A program made the translations under genes and the position numbers. From positions 4,464,001-4,528,000 of the forward strand of contig NZ_JBBPCL010000001.1 of NCBI RefSeq assembly GCF_038039215.1: DNA of 64,000 nucleotides, read 5' to 3'. Below, in pieces: positions 1 to 14,269 of the stretch. The notes beneath the pieces are model-generated. The model was not told the origin of the DNA, ran no database searches, and saw nothing but the letters and a program-made list of their open reading frames with translations. How positions within the stretch are numbered: the stretch's first letter is position 1; each line of letters starts with the position of its first letter. The stretch comes from Pseudonocardia sp. T1-2H (GTDB taxonomy: Bacteria; Actinomycetota; Actinomycetes; Mycobacteriales; Pseudonocardiaceae).

Positions 1-98
1 TCCCCGTCGTGCTCGGGCTCCGGAGCCTGCGAACGAAGATGTGTGGTGGCTGCCGATGACCGACCTCGATCACGGCTGCCGGTGCCGGGGCGGCGCGA

Positions 99-833
99 AT
101 GGTTGAGCTGGGTTCGGTCACCCGAGCGCTGCTGGCCATCGCCCATGACGGCGCGGACGAGCGCGCGTTGGCCGAGCGGATCTGTCAGGCGTGTGTGACG
201 GGTTTGGACGTCGACGGCGCGGTGATCTCCGTGCTCACCGCGAGTGTGTCGCGGGAGACGTTGTGGGCCACCGACGCGACGGCGGAACTGTTGGAGGAGT
301 TGCAGTTCACGCTGAACGAGGGCGCCTGCATGGAAGCGGCGGCGACCGGGTCACCGGTGCTCATCCCGGACCTGCACCACAGCACCGAGACGGCGCGCTG
401 GCCGATGTTCGCCGCCGCCGTGGCGGAGCAGACAGATGTCAGGGCACTGTTCGCCCTGCCGCTGCAATGGGGAACGGTCAACGTGGGTGTGCTCGACCTG
501 TACCGGATCGCGCCGGGCGGGTTGAGCGCGGCGCAACGCCGGGACGCCGTCAGCGCTTCGGAGACCGCAACGTTGCTGATACTCGGGTTGCGCACCGACC
601 CTGGGCACTCCGACCCCGAACGCGACGGCGGCATGTCATGGCTGGATCAGTCGCACAGCAGCCGCGCGGAGATCCACCAGGCCACCGGCATGGTGCTGGC
701 CCAGCTCGGGGTCAGCGCACAGGAAGCGTTGGCCCGGATGCGGGGCCTCGCGTTCGTCGAGCAGCGGTTGCTCATCGACGTGGCCCGCGACGTGGTGTCA
801 CGACGGTTGCGGTTCACCGAGGAGATGAGGTAG
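99..833 (+). CDS. GAF and ANTAR domain protein
   Basis: This 244-residue protein has a GAF-like sensory domain (about residues 5-165) and a C-terminal ANTAR domain (about 185-240, with the HQATGMVLAQLGVS stretch and a final helix). ANTAR domains bind paired hairpins in nascent RNA and prevent transcription termination; GAF domains sense small ligands or redox state. The target RNA is not visible. A second protein of the same architecture follows 32 bp downstream, so the two are probably co-transcribed. The ATG at 99 follows a G-rich stretch. The family call is secure; the signal is unknown. Confidence 0.85.
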   Translation: MVELGSVTRALLAIAHDGADERALAERICQACVTGLDVDGAVISVLTASVSRETLWATDATAELLEELQFTLNEGACMEAAATGSPVLIPDLHHSTETARWPMFAAAVAEQTDVRALFALPLQWGTVNVGVLDLYRIAPGGLSAAQRRDAVSASETATLLILGLRTDPGHSDPERDGGMSWLDQSHSSRAEIHQATGMVLAQLGVSAQEALARMRGLAFVEQRLLIDVARDVVSRRLRFTEEMR

Positions 834-865
834 CACCAATGCGATCCCGGGAGGAGAAGACCCTC

Positions 866-1630
866 ATGAGCCAGGCGGGCAGAGGTCGCGAGCAACTGGT
901 GGGCCTGGCGTTCGTCTCCTTGGCCGACACCCTGGTCGACGAGTACGACATCATCGATCTGCTCGACCGGCTGGTCGGCCACAGCGTCGAGCTGCTCGCC
1001 GCGGACGCGGCCGGGATCGTGCTCGGTGACGCGCGGCGCGAGTTGCGGGTGGTGGCGGCATCCAGCGAGGACGCGCAGCTGATGGAGCTGCTGCAGCTGC
1101 AGAGCGACGAGGGCCCGTGCCTGGACTGCTTCACGAACGCCGCCCCGGTCAGCGCGGTCGACCTGGCCGAGGCCGCGGATCGGTGGCCGGTGTTCGCCGC
1201 TGCGGTCGCCGACCGAGGTGCGTTCCGCTCGGTCCATGCGCTGCCGCTGCGGCTGCGCGGGGAGGCGATCGGCGCGTTGAACCTGTTCCACCGCCAACCC
1301 GGATCGCTGCCCGCCGTCGACCTTGCTCTGGGCCAAGCGTTGGCCGATGTGGCAACGATCGGGATCCTGTCCGAACGCGCCATCCGCCGCGGTGAGGTGC
1401 TCAACGAGCAACTCCAGTCCGCACTCAACAGCCGAGTGATCATCGAACAGGCCAAGGGAGTACTCGCCAACAGCGGAAACCTGAGCACGGACGCGGCATT
1501 CGACCGGCTGCGACGCTACGCCCGCAGCAACAACCTGCGGCTCAGCGACGTGGCCCGCAACGTCGTCGAGACCGACCTCGCCGCCGACATACTGGCCCCG
1601 CGTGGGGCCTGGAGACCCAAGCATCGGTGA
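866..1630 (+). CDS. GAF and ANTAR domain protein, second copy
   Basis: This 254-residue protein has the same layout as its upstream neighbour: a GAF domain over about residues 10-170 and an ANTAR domain with the stretch RVIIEQAKGVLANSGNLS near residue 190. I chose the ATG at 866 because GGAGGAG lies 9 bases upstream; an in-frame ATG at 839 is possible but has a poorer ribosome site. It probably acts as an RNA-binding antiterminator. Two GAF-ANTAR genes in tandem are common in actinomycetes. The ligand and target operon cannot be told from sequence. Confidence 0.82.
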   Translation: MSQAGRGREQLVGLAFVSLADTLVDEYDIIDLLDRLVGHSVELLAADAAGIVLGDARRELRVVAASSEDAQLMELLQLQSDEGPCLDCFTNAAPVSAVDLAEAADRWPVFAAAVADRGAFRSVHALPLRLRGEAIGALNLFHRQPGSLPAVDLALGQALADVATIGILSERAIRRGEVLNEQLQSALNSRVIIEQAKGVLANSGNLSTDAAFDRLRRYARSNNLRLSDVARNVVETDLAADILAPRGAWRPKHR

Positions 1631-1869
1631 CCACGACGTCACGCAATTGCTTGTTCGACTCCGGAGGGCCCGCCCAAACGGTAGCTGTCAGTGCGCCAGA
1701 CCCTGGCAATCTCGTCCACGACGCCCGCCGGAGGTGGCTGCCATGTCGGGACAGCAGGACGACATCAGCTCAGACGCACGTCCTCGCACGGCAGCCCGTT
1801 TCGTCCACGGCGCCCGGGGTGATCCCGCTGCCTCGACTCTGATCACCAAGCTGGTGGCGCCGCTCCCCC

Positions 1870-2440
1870 GCGACTGGCGGTAGCTGTGCAGGCCTCCCAC
1901 CACACCCAGGGCCAGCCCCTTGACGACGTATCCGACTTGGCCCAATCGCGCCACGCCGCTTCGGGCGACGGGGGACATCGACGAAGTGTCAATCTCCTCG
2001 CTGAAAGACTCCCCCACGCCCCTGACCACCGCCGTACGCCGACCCCGATGGTGATCGGCCCCGCGGCCACGCCGATCGCCCGTCCGCCGGGCCACGCGAG
2101 CACACCGGTAGTGGCGTGCTGCTGGGACTGCGAGCTCGACGATGTCGAGCCGAGCGCGACCGACGCTGCGCTGCCCCCCGGTGCGGCGTAGACCACGGCC
2201 TTGGCCCCGCTGAGGATCCGCTTGGCCCCTTCACGGTTGCGATAGCCCCAGATGGCTTGAGTGGCCTGCCAGAGCGCGAGCGCCCCACGCGATCTGCAGC
2301 GCCAACCACGCGATCAACAGGTGTACGACGCCGTAAGCGATCAACCCGACGCGGGCGAGCATCTCCAGTGACGTGCTGTCACCGGGCTGTTCGGCCTCGC
2401 CGCGGGGCTGCTTGGCCTTGCCGCCAGAATTGGTTGTCAT
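1870..2440 (-). pseudogene. DUF1206 membrane protein, frameshifted
   Basis: Read on the minus strand from the ATG at 2440, the first frame gives the start of a DUF1206 protein, with a first membrane helix at LIAYGVVHLLIAWLALQIAW. The match then continues in a second frame (GYRNREGAKRI, VLAWPGG) and a third (SEEIDTSSMSPVAR, then LGQVGYVVKGLALGVVGG). DUF1206 proteins are integral membrane proteins of unknown function built from repeated helix pairs. At least two frameshifts and a degraded end make it a pseudogene. The 240 bp between it and the upstream GAF-ANTAR gene hold no gene I recognise. Confidence 0.7.
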
Positions 2441-2510
2441 CGCAGGGGCCCTCCGCCTCGGCGCCGGAGTTCCGCGCGGAACAGATCGTGGGCTTGTCGG
2501 CCGGGGGTGT

Positions 2511-3212
2511 CTAGCGGCCCCGGGCGTGCCCGAGTGCGAGGTACCCGGTACCGAAGGCCAGCTCATGAACCCGCAGGTCCGGGACGAACTCGGCCAGCAG
2601 TCGCCACGGCCGGTCGAAACCGGTGAAATCGTCGATGAACGGCGCGTGCAGGTCGGCCACCCACCCCCGCAGCGGCCACATCCACGGGCCGGGCTGTTTC
2701 CCGCCGGCCGCGGCCACCGCCGCGCCGGGACGCAGGTGGTCGAAGACGTTGCCCAGGGCTGCAGGGGACTGCATCACATCGTGCACCGCGCAGAACAGGG
2801 CGGCGTCGGCGGTGGCGTCGATCGGCGCGTGCTCGATCGGGGCGGCCAGGAGCCGCACGTTGTCCCAGCCGTGCTCGGCGACCCGGTCAGCGGCCACGGC
2901 GAGCATCTGCTCGGATGCGTCGATGCCCACGATGGCCCCGGTGGTGCCGGTCTTGTGCTGCAGCTGCGAGAGGCACAACCCGGTGCCGCAGCCCACGTCG
3001 AGGACCGTGTCCCCGCTGCGGGCGGCCAGCTGGTCGACCAGGAGTTCGCGCCAATAGCGGAAGGACTCGGTCCGCTGATCGTAGCGGCCGGCCTGGCTGC
3101 GGTAGGCCTCCGACGCTCTGCGTTGGTCTTGTGCGAGGCGGTGTTGCGGAGGGGGCCGGGGCAGCTGTCGGTCCGGCGCAGTTGACGCGGTGCGCGGTTG
3201 GGGTGTCGCCAT
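2511..3212 (-). CDS. class I SAM-dependent methyltransferase
   Basis: This 233-residue protein shows the class I methyltransferase fold signature: motif I VLDVGCGTGLCLSQL (about residues 70-85), the acidic residue of motif II at IVGIDASEQML, and a later strand at DATADAALFCAVHDV. The substrate cannot be inferred; the family includes small-molecule and quinone methyltransferases. The first 45 residues are rich in Pro, Arg and Gln and may be unstructured, so the true start could lie further in. The gene is followed on the same strand by the DUF1206 remnant and preceded by a hydrolase gene 51 bp away. Confidence 0.8.
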   Translation of the reverse strand: MATPQPRTASTAPDRQLPRPPPQHRLAQDQRRASEAYRSQAGRYDQRTESFRYWRELLVDQLAARSGDTVLDVGCGTGLCLSQLQHKTGTTGAIVGIDASEQMLAVAADRVAEHGWDNVRLLAAPIEHAPIDATADAALFCAVHDVMQSPAALGNVFDHLRPGAAVAAAGGKQPGPWMWPLRGWVADLHAPFIDDFTGFDRPWRLLAEFVPDLRVHELAFGTGYLALGHARGR

Positions 3213-3263
3213 GGTGAGGGCCTTCTCAGAGGTCGACGTACGCGAGTGGGGGGCGCAGGTGCG

Positions 3264-4187
3264 CTAGATGGCGGGGTCGTGATGCTCGGTGAGCCAGTCC
3301 CTGAGCACGGTGGCGAACCGGTCGGGGCATTCCACGTGGGGCAGGTGCCCGCAGTCGGGGAACAGCGACAGCCGCCCTCGGGGCAGCCGCTCCACCGCGG
3401 CGTGTGCCTGGTAGGCGGGTAGCACGTAGTCACACCCGCCCCAGACGACCAGGGTGGGCATCGTCACGGTGTGGAGTTGGCCGAGCAGGACCCCGCGCTG
3501 TCCGGTTGCGTCGAACAGGGCGCGGGCCATCGCGGTGGAGGCCTCGAGTTGGCCCGGGCGGCGTCCCAGGGCGTGCTGCTCGGTGAAGAACTCGGCGGGT
3601 ACCCGCCAGGGCTGGGCGAACAGCATCGCCGCGGACATGCCGGTGCGCCCCACGTGTCCCCCCGGTACGCGGCTGAGCAGGATGGCCAGCTCGCCGAGGA
3701 AGGGCAGGGTGTCCAGGGCGAGCAGCGGGTTGACGTCGCGACCCAGGCCGGCGCTGTCGACCAGGGCCAGCGTTCGCACCCGCGCCGGGTTGGCCAGGGC
3801 CAGGCGCAGCGCGACCGCACCGCCGGCCGAGTGTCCGACCACGTCGAGTGGCCCGACGGCGAGGGTGTCGAGGAACTCGGCCAGGAACGGAGCCAGGTCC
3901 GCACCCGGGGCATAGCCACCGACCGCCGGGGCACTGTCTCCGTGACCGGGCAGGCTCAGGGCGAGCACCCGATGTGTGCGGGCCAGCGCGGGGATGACCC
4001 ATCGCCAACTGGTTGCGCTCTGCTCGTGACCGTGCACCAGCAACAACGCCGGCCCGGTCCCGGCCTCCAGGTACTGGATGCTCATCCCATCCACGATGAC
4101 CCGACGGTCTCGAACAGCGACCTCGCCCTGGTCCCGACGTTGTGACTCGGACAAAACAGGCATCGAGATGATTGGCATGACCGACAT
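3264..4187 (-). CDS. alpha/beta fold hydrolase
   Basis: This 307-residue protein is a typical alpha/beta hydrolase. The oxyanion-hole motif is LLVHGHEQSATSW, the nucleophile elbow is VGHSAGGAVALRLA (serine near residue 125), the acid is probably in WGGCDYVLP and the catalytic histidine is in DCGHLPHVE near the C terminus. It may act on an ester, epoxide or carbon-carbon bond; the substrate is open. The same-strand methyltransferase lies 51 bp downstream, so the two may form an operon. An internal start (VIVDGMSIQYLEAG) is possible, because the first 25 residues are not typical of the family. Confidence 0.85.
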   Translation of the reverse strand: MSVMPIISMPVLSESQRRDQGEVAVRDRRVIVDGMSIQYLEAGTGPALLLVHGHEQSATSWRWVIPALARTHRVLALSLPGHGDSAPAVGGYAPGADLAPFLAEFLDTLAVGPLDVVGHSAGGAVALRLALANPARVRTLALVDSAGLGRDVNPLLALDTLPFLGELAILLSRVPGGHVGRTGMSAAMLFAQPWRVPAEFFTEQHALGRRPGQLEASTAMARALFDATGQRGVLLGQLHTVTMPTLVVWGGCDYVLPAYQAHAAVERLPRGRLSLFPDCGHLPHVECPDRFATVLRDWLTEHHDPAI

Positions 4188-4550
4188 GGAGCCTCCTGGT
4201 GTGCGCCGCTGGTGTGATAACTGGCTGCGTCACCGAGGGCTGGGGCAACACCGGAACTTCGTGGAACAGCGACGGGAGTCGCCGAAAATCGCGTGGCGAT
4301 AACTATAGTACGCGCAGTCGTCGTTGGTCGGATAGTGCCGGCCGCGATCCGCGATCCGCGATCCCAAGGATGCGTCCGGGCAACGCGCCGCCGCAACTGG
4401 CGGCCGTCATCGGAAGCGGCCGGTCGTCGGCACGTTACGCGTCGGCCGGGCGGACACGCGTCCCGAGCACACGGCGAGGCGCACGACCGGCCGGAGGATG
4501 TCAGGCTGGCCCGCGCCTCGTCCGTGCATCCACTCCGACCGTCGGCGGGG
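4188..4550. other. intergenic region, no gene seen
   Basis: This stretch of about 360 bp lies between the divergent hydrolase gene and the inverted repeat. I see no convincing reading frame. A short tandem run built on GCGATCC occurs near 4341-4364. It probably holds the hydrolase promoter. Confidence 0.4.
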
Positions 4551-4977
4551 CGTTTGGCGGCCTCGACAGTCGGTGCTCGGGCTGGGAGACTGACCCGCAC
4601 AGACCGCCCTGGACCTCGGCGGCCCACTAATGGGGCACGCTGAGGTGGGTTGTTAATGGGCGGCGAGACGTGGCCCGGTCGCAGTTCCGAGCCTGGTGGT
4701 GTGTGCACCACGCTCGCCGATGCCGGTGATGTCACCGTCATGCGGGTACAGGGCGAGGTGGACCTCGCCACCGTGCCGATCGTGCGAACCACGTTCGGTC
4801 GGGCCCTCGGTGCGGGGCCGGCGGAATCTCGTTGTGGATGTGTGCGGCGTGACGTTCTGCGGAGTGCGCGGTCTGGCGGACCTCATGAGCGCTGCGACCG
4901 TGGCTGCCGGGCAGGGAACCCGCTACGCGGTCAGTGGGCTCTCACCGTTTCTTGCGCGGATATGCGAGATGGCGTGG
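4551..4977 (+). repeat. long inverted repeat, left copy
   Basis: These about 427 bp are repeated in reverse orientation at 19284-19709. By eye the copies differ by only a few substitutions and one indel. The repeat includes a promoter-side stretch, the ribosome site GAGGTGGG and most of a STAS-domain reading frame. Similarity ends abruptly on both sides. The two copies enclose about 14.3 kb containing the acyl-CoA carboxylase and crotonyl-CoA carboxylase/reductase block. Confidence 0.9.
4656..4977 (+). pseudogene. STAS-domain protein, frameshifted (left copy)
   Basis: From the ATG at 4656 (ribosome site GAGGTGGG six bases upstream) one frame reads VTVMRVQGEVDLATVPIVR, the start of a STAS domain as in anti-sigma factor antagonists. 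After TTFGRALGAG the match jumps to another frame, which reads RRNLVVDVCGVTFCGVRGL and RYAVSGLSPFLARI. One extra base near 4815-4822 explains the jump. STAS proteins usually release a sigma factor from its anti-sigma partner. The copy is cut off where the inverted repeat ends. Confidence 0.7.
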
Positions 4978-5029
4978 ATCGGAATCCCGAGCCTCGCGGT
5001 GCGCACACCCTCACCCGCTCAACGGTGTC

Positions 5030-5200
5030 GGTGGTGACCGTGACGTGGGTACGGGGCGAGGTGGACGTGTCCACCGTGGCGATCGTGCGCACCGCGTTCG
5101 GTAGGACTCGGGGTCCGGGCTGGACGGAATCTCGTCGTGGATGTGCTCGGCATGACGTTCTGCGGGGTGTGCGGTCTGACGGACCATGCCATCCCGACAG
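5030..5200 (+). pseudogene. STAS-domain fragment, diverged tandem copy
   Basis: About 55 bp after the left repeat copy, a second STAS-like stretch reads TVTWVRGEVDVSTVAIVRTA in one frame and NLVVDVLGMTFCGVCGL in another. Over about 120 bases it aligns without gaps to the first copy, at roughly 80 percent identity by eye, and has the frame change at the same place. Only this core of the domain remains before the next gene. Confidence 0.6.
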
Positions 5201-5293
5201 ATCCGATCCCAGCCGACCCCGGCGCGGCCGGTTGTGCAATCCAGGTCGCGGGTCGCGGGTGGATTCAGGAGACGCTCGACTTGGGGGTGACGC

Positions 5294-7291
5294 GTGAAAC
5301 CGTTCGTGGTCAACCGACACGGTCGTCTGGTATTCCCGGCGAATTTCCTCGGCGAACTGGACTTCTCGGTCCTGGAGACGCTCGATCAGTTCACCGCCGT
5401 GATCGGGCGGGATTTCGAGGCGAAGGCACCGACCGGGACCGACATCCTGGGCCGGGTCGAGTCCGGGGCGTATCCGGGGCGTTTCGAACTGCTGCGTGAT
5501 CTGGGCCAGAACCTGTTCTGGGTCAACCGGTACGCGATCACCATGTTCGAGAAGCGGCCCACGCGCTGGCGCGACGTGGCGAGGAGTCGCGATGACGTGT
5601 TCCTGCCGGTGCTGACCCCGTGGGAGGACGGCGAGCGGAAGGTGGCCGCGGTCGAGCGCGCCTACCGTGAGCTGCCCGCGACGTGGGATGCCGACGCCGA
5701 GGACACGGTGTTCGGCCTGTTGTTCGACCTGTTCCGCAACAAGCTGCACCACGCAACCGAGCTGCCGGCGATCAAGCCGACGGTCGCCGAGTTCCTGGGC
5801 CGGCCCGACGCGCTGACGTTCGTGCTGCCCGACCACGACCCCGATTACCCGGTCTTCCGGGCCGAGGAGATCCTCGACGCCGACGAGAAGGTGCCCGAGC
5901 TGGAAGCGCTGATGCGCTGGGCCATGGTGCTGCACAACCAGTACCCGTGGGACCGCTCCCGCACCGAGCTGCGCGGGCCCGCCGACATCGGCGACGACGA
6001 CTTCGTGGTCGCGTTCCACCCCCGCAACCGCGACGTGATGGCCTTCATCGACCGGGTCAAGAGCGCCCGCGGCGCCGGTGAGAGCGCGGCCGGTGAGAGC
6101 GCCGCCGCGCCGACCCGGCGCGAGCCGGTCGAGGCCGTCGCGCCCGCTACCCCCTACCCGCCGGTGCGGGTGCGGGAGGCGTTCGCGATCCAGCCGAAAC
6201 TGGAGGCGTTGGCGGTCGTGCGCGGGGAGCACGTCTGCGACAACGTCGACGTCATCCGCAACTCGAGTTTCTCCTGGTCGCCGATGACCGCCGACGAGAT
6301 CGCCACCAAGACCGGCATCGAGCAGCGCCGCTACACCAGCCGGGAGCCGGAGCACCTGGCCCTTGACGCCGCCCGGGCCGCGCTGGCGAAGTCCGGCCGG
6401 ACGCCCGAGGACATCGGGGCGGTGCTGGTGAGCACCTGCAGCAGCAACCGGCTGATCCCGTCGATGGCCTGTTGGCTGTCCGGCGAGCTGGGCCTGCTGC
6501 AGACCCACGCCTCGGTCGACATGGTGGCGGCCTGTGCGGGGCTGCCCTACGGGCTGGCCGAGGCCATCCGGCAAATTCAGGAGATCCAGCGACCGGTCCT
6601 GCTGGTGTGCGTGGAGAAGTTCTCCGACAAGATCGGCAGCGCCCGGACCTCGCGGATGATCTTCGGGGACGGCGCCGCGGCGTTAATCGTGGCCCCGGCC
6701 GCCGCGGGCACCACCGGCGACGTCGAGGTCGTGCAGACCTACGCGAGCGGGCCGTGGAGCGAGGTCAACTCGATCATCTGGCCGAACCCGGAGTTCGATA
6801 ACGACCTCACCGTGTACGGCCCCGAGGTCAAGTCCCTGGTGCAGCGCTACCTGGCCCAGATGATCGACGAGCTCGGCGCGCAGTCGGATCCGGACGACCC
6901 CGGGCGCACGCTGCTGCAGAGCATCGAGCTGATCGTCCCGCACCAGGCCAACAAGACGATGATCCTGAACCTGGCCGCCAAGGCGGGGCTGTCCGCCGAT
7001 CAGCTGTACTTCAACATCGAGACGATGGGCAACGTCTCGGCGGCGAGCATCCCGATCGCGGTGCACGACGCCGTACGCGACGGCGTGATCGCCCGCCCGA
7101 CCAGGGTCTTCACACCCGGCTTCGGGGCCGGCGCCGTCGGCGGGTACGCGGTGATGCGGATCGACCCCGCGATCGTGGCCGACGAAGTGGTGCTGGACGA
7201 CATCGCGGGGGCCGCCGGCAGCGGACCCGCCGGCGCATCACGGGTGACCGGGACGACGACCGACGACGTGCGCGTCGCGTTCGGCGGGTGA
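5294..7291 (+). CDS. 3-oxoacyl synthase III-like protein with extra N-terminal region
   Basis: This is a 665-residue protein. Residues about 290-640 form a ketoacyl synthase III (FabH/NphT7-like) domain with a complete triad: Cys414 in MVAACAGLPYGL, His550 in VPHQANKTM and Asn580 in ETMGNVSAAS. Residues 1-270 form a conserved-looking region I do not recognise; it is Trp-, Asp- and Arg-rich without membrane segments. An Ala/Glu/Gly linker with a short repeat (AGESAAGESAA) joins the halves. Family knowledge: such enzymes condense an acyl-CoA with malonyl-ACP or malonyl-CoA. Beside a carboxylase that can make malonyl-CoA and a PhaB-like reductase, acetoacetyl-CoA is a plausible product. The GTG at 5294 is the likely start. 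The carboxylase gene begins 4 bp after the stop. Confidence 0.82.
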   Translation: MKPFVVNRHGRLVFPANFLGELDFSVLETLDQFTAVIGRDFEAKAPTGTDILGRVESGAYPGRFELLRDLGQNLFWVNRYAITMFEKRPTRWRDVARSRDDVFLPVLTPWEDGERKVAAVERAYRELPATWDADAEDTVFGLLFDLFRNKLHHATELPAIKPTVAEFLGRPDALTFVLPDHDPDYPVFRAEEILDADEKVPELEALMRWAMVLHNQYPWDRSRTELRGPADIGDDDFVVAFHPRNRDVMAFIDRVKSARGAGESAAGESAAAPTRREPVEAVAPATPYPPVRVREAFAIQPKLEALAVVRGEHVCDNVDVIRNSSFSWSPMTADEIATKTGIEQRRYTSREPEHLALDAARAALAKSGRTPEDIGAVLVSTCSSNRLIPSMACWLSGELGLLQTHASVDMVAACAGLPYGLAEAIRQIQEIQRPVLLVCVEKFSDKIGSARTSRMIFGDGAAALIVAPAAAGTTGDVEVVQTYASGPWSEVNSIIWPNPEFDNDLTVYGPEVKSLVQRYLAQMIDELGAQSDPDDPGRTLLQSIELIVPHQANKTMILNLAAKAGLSADQLYFNIETMGNVSAASIPIAVHDAVRDGVIARPTRVFTPGFGAGAVGGYAVMRIDPAIVADEVVLDDIAGAAGSGPAGASRVTGTTTDDVRVAFGG

Positions 7292-7295
7292 CGGT

Positions 7296-12938
<5,643 letters not shown>

Positions 12939-12960
12939 ACCCAACAGGACCGGAGTCACC

Positions 12961-13713
12961 ATGTCCGACCAGTCGAACGACCAGCGCGTGGCGATCGTGA
13001 CGGGCGGTACACGCGGAATCGGCGCCGCCATCACCACGGCACTGGCCCGCTCCGGGGTGCACGTCGCCGCCGGCTACAACAGCAACGCCCAGGCGGCCGA
13101 GGAACTCGCCGGCAAGCTCGGCGCCGAGGGCGCGTCGGTGTCGGTGCACCAGGGCAACGTCGGCGAGCCCGGGGACTGCACCCGCGTCGTCGGCGAGGTC
13201 CTCGAGGCCCGGGGCCGGGTGGACTACCTGATCAACAACGCCGGCATCACGGTCGACAAGACCATGCGCAGGATGACCGTCGACGACTGGCACGCGGTGC
13301 TGCGGATCAACCTGTCCGGCTCGTTCTACATGGCCAAGGCCGTCCTCGACCACATGCTCGAGCGCGGGTTCGGCCGCATCGTCAACATCAGTTCGACGAT
13401 CGGGCAGACCGGCGGCATTGGCCAGGCCAACTACGCCGCGTCCAAGTCCGGCCTGTTCGGCCTGACCCAGAGCCTGGCCCAGGAGGTGGCCCGCAAGGGC
13501 ATCACGGTGAACTGCGTGGCGCCGGGCTACATCGAGACCGAGATGGTGGCCGCGGTCCCCGAGGAGGTGCTGGCCAAGCTGCTCAAGGGCGTTCCGGTCG
13601 GGCGGCTCGGGCAGGCCAGCGAGATCGCCCGCGCGGTGCAGTTCCTGGTCGACGACGGCGCCGGCTACATCACCGGCAGCGTCATCTCCGTCAACGGCGG
13701 CCTGGACATGTGA
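12961..13713 (+). CDS. acetoacetyl-CoA reductase-like SDR (PhaB/FabG family)
   Basis: This 250-residue short-chain dehydrogenase has the NADP-binding motif VTGGTRGIG, the NNAG motif (LINNAGITVDKTM), the catalytic Ser in VNISSTIGQTG and the YAASK active site. The run DKTMRRMTVDDWHAVLRINL and the ending ITGSVISVNGGLDM resemble PhaB more than a housekeeping FabG. It is likely to reduce acetoacetyl-CoA to (R)-3-hydroxybutyryl-CoA with NADPH. It is the third gene of the operon with the ketoacyl synthase and carboxylase genes. The ATG at 12961 is preceded by GGACCGGAG. A general 3-oxoacyl-ACP reductase is the alternative. Confidence 0.88.
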   Translation: MSDQSNDQRVAIVTGGTRGIGAAITTALARSGVHVAAGYNSNAQAAEELAGKLGAEGASVSVHQGNVGEPGDCTRVVGEVLEARGRVDYLINNAGITVDKTMRRMTVDDWHAVLRINLSGSFYMAKAVLDHMLERGFGRIVNISSTIGQTGGIGQANYAASKSGLFGLTQSLAQEVARKGITVNCVAPGYIETEMVAAVPEEVLAKLLKGVPVGRLGQASEIARAVQFLVDDGAGYITGSVISVNGGLDM

Positions 13714-14269
13714 CCGGCGGCCACCGGTCAGCCGCAGAGTCCCTGAAGTGAAGATGCGGCTGACCGCGCGGTCGTTGTCTGCGCGGGAGATCCGGCCGGC
13801 GTCCATGCCCGCTGGAGCCTGTCGAGCACGGGGCGACCGGGCCGACCGGGGCGGACAGCGTCCGCTTCGGCCTCCCGACACCGCCTCCACCGTCACCGTC
13901 CAGGACCGATTCCGCCGCGCCTTGGCGGTGACCTGACTGACCCGGATCGCGGTTTGCCGGTGGGAAATCGAACCAGCCTCCTCGACGGTGGCGGCGCCCG
14001 TTTCGGGGCAGGTGGTATTGCATGGCCGAGAGCGAACTGACGGTGCGGGACCTGCGCAAGCGGGTGCCGATCGATCACCCTCGCGCTCGCCGCGGCGTCC
14101 CGCCGCCCTGTCCCGGGAACTCGCCGCCAGCCAGCGCAACGGCCGGCCGCCTCACGGCGGTGCCAGGGCCAGGGCCGGGTACCTCGGCCCGTCGGCGGCC
14201 AGCGCTATGTGCAGGTCTGCGTATCGAGGGTCGCCGGGAACCTCGCCTGCGTGGAGGAGGGCGCCGCGT
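13714..14269. other. intergenic region, no gene recognised
   Basis: About 555 bp separate the converging reductase and crotonyl-CoA carboxylase/reductase genes. Short open frames exist (for example one starting near 14022 with MAESELTVRDLRKRV), but they lack family similarity or good ribosome sites. It may contain degraded gene remains; I cannot name any. Confidence 0.4.

Noticed and set aside
2774..3433. 219-codon minus-strand frame overlapping the methyltransferase
   Set aside because: It is an alternative frame of the methyltransferase and hydrolase genes with a Pro/Ser/Thr composition typical of shadows.
4341..4364. Short GCGATCC repeats as possible plasmid origin iterons
   Set aside because: There are too few copies, and no replication initiator gene is in the window.
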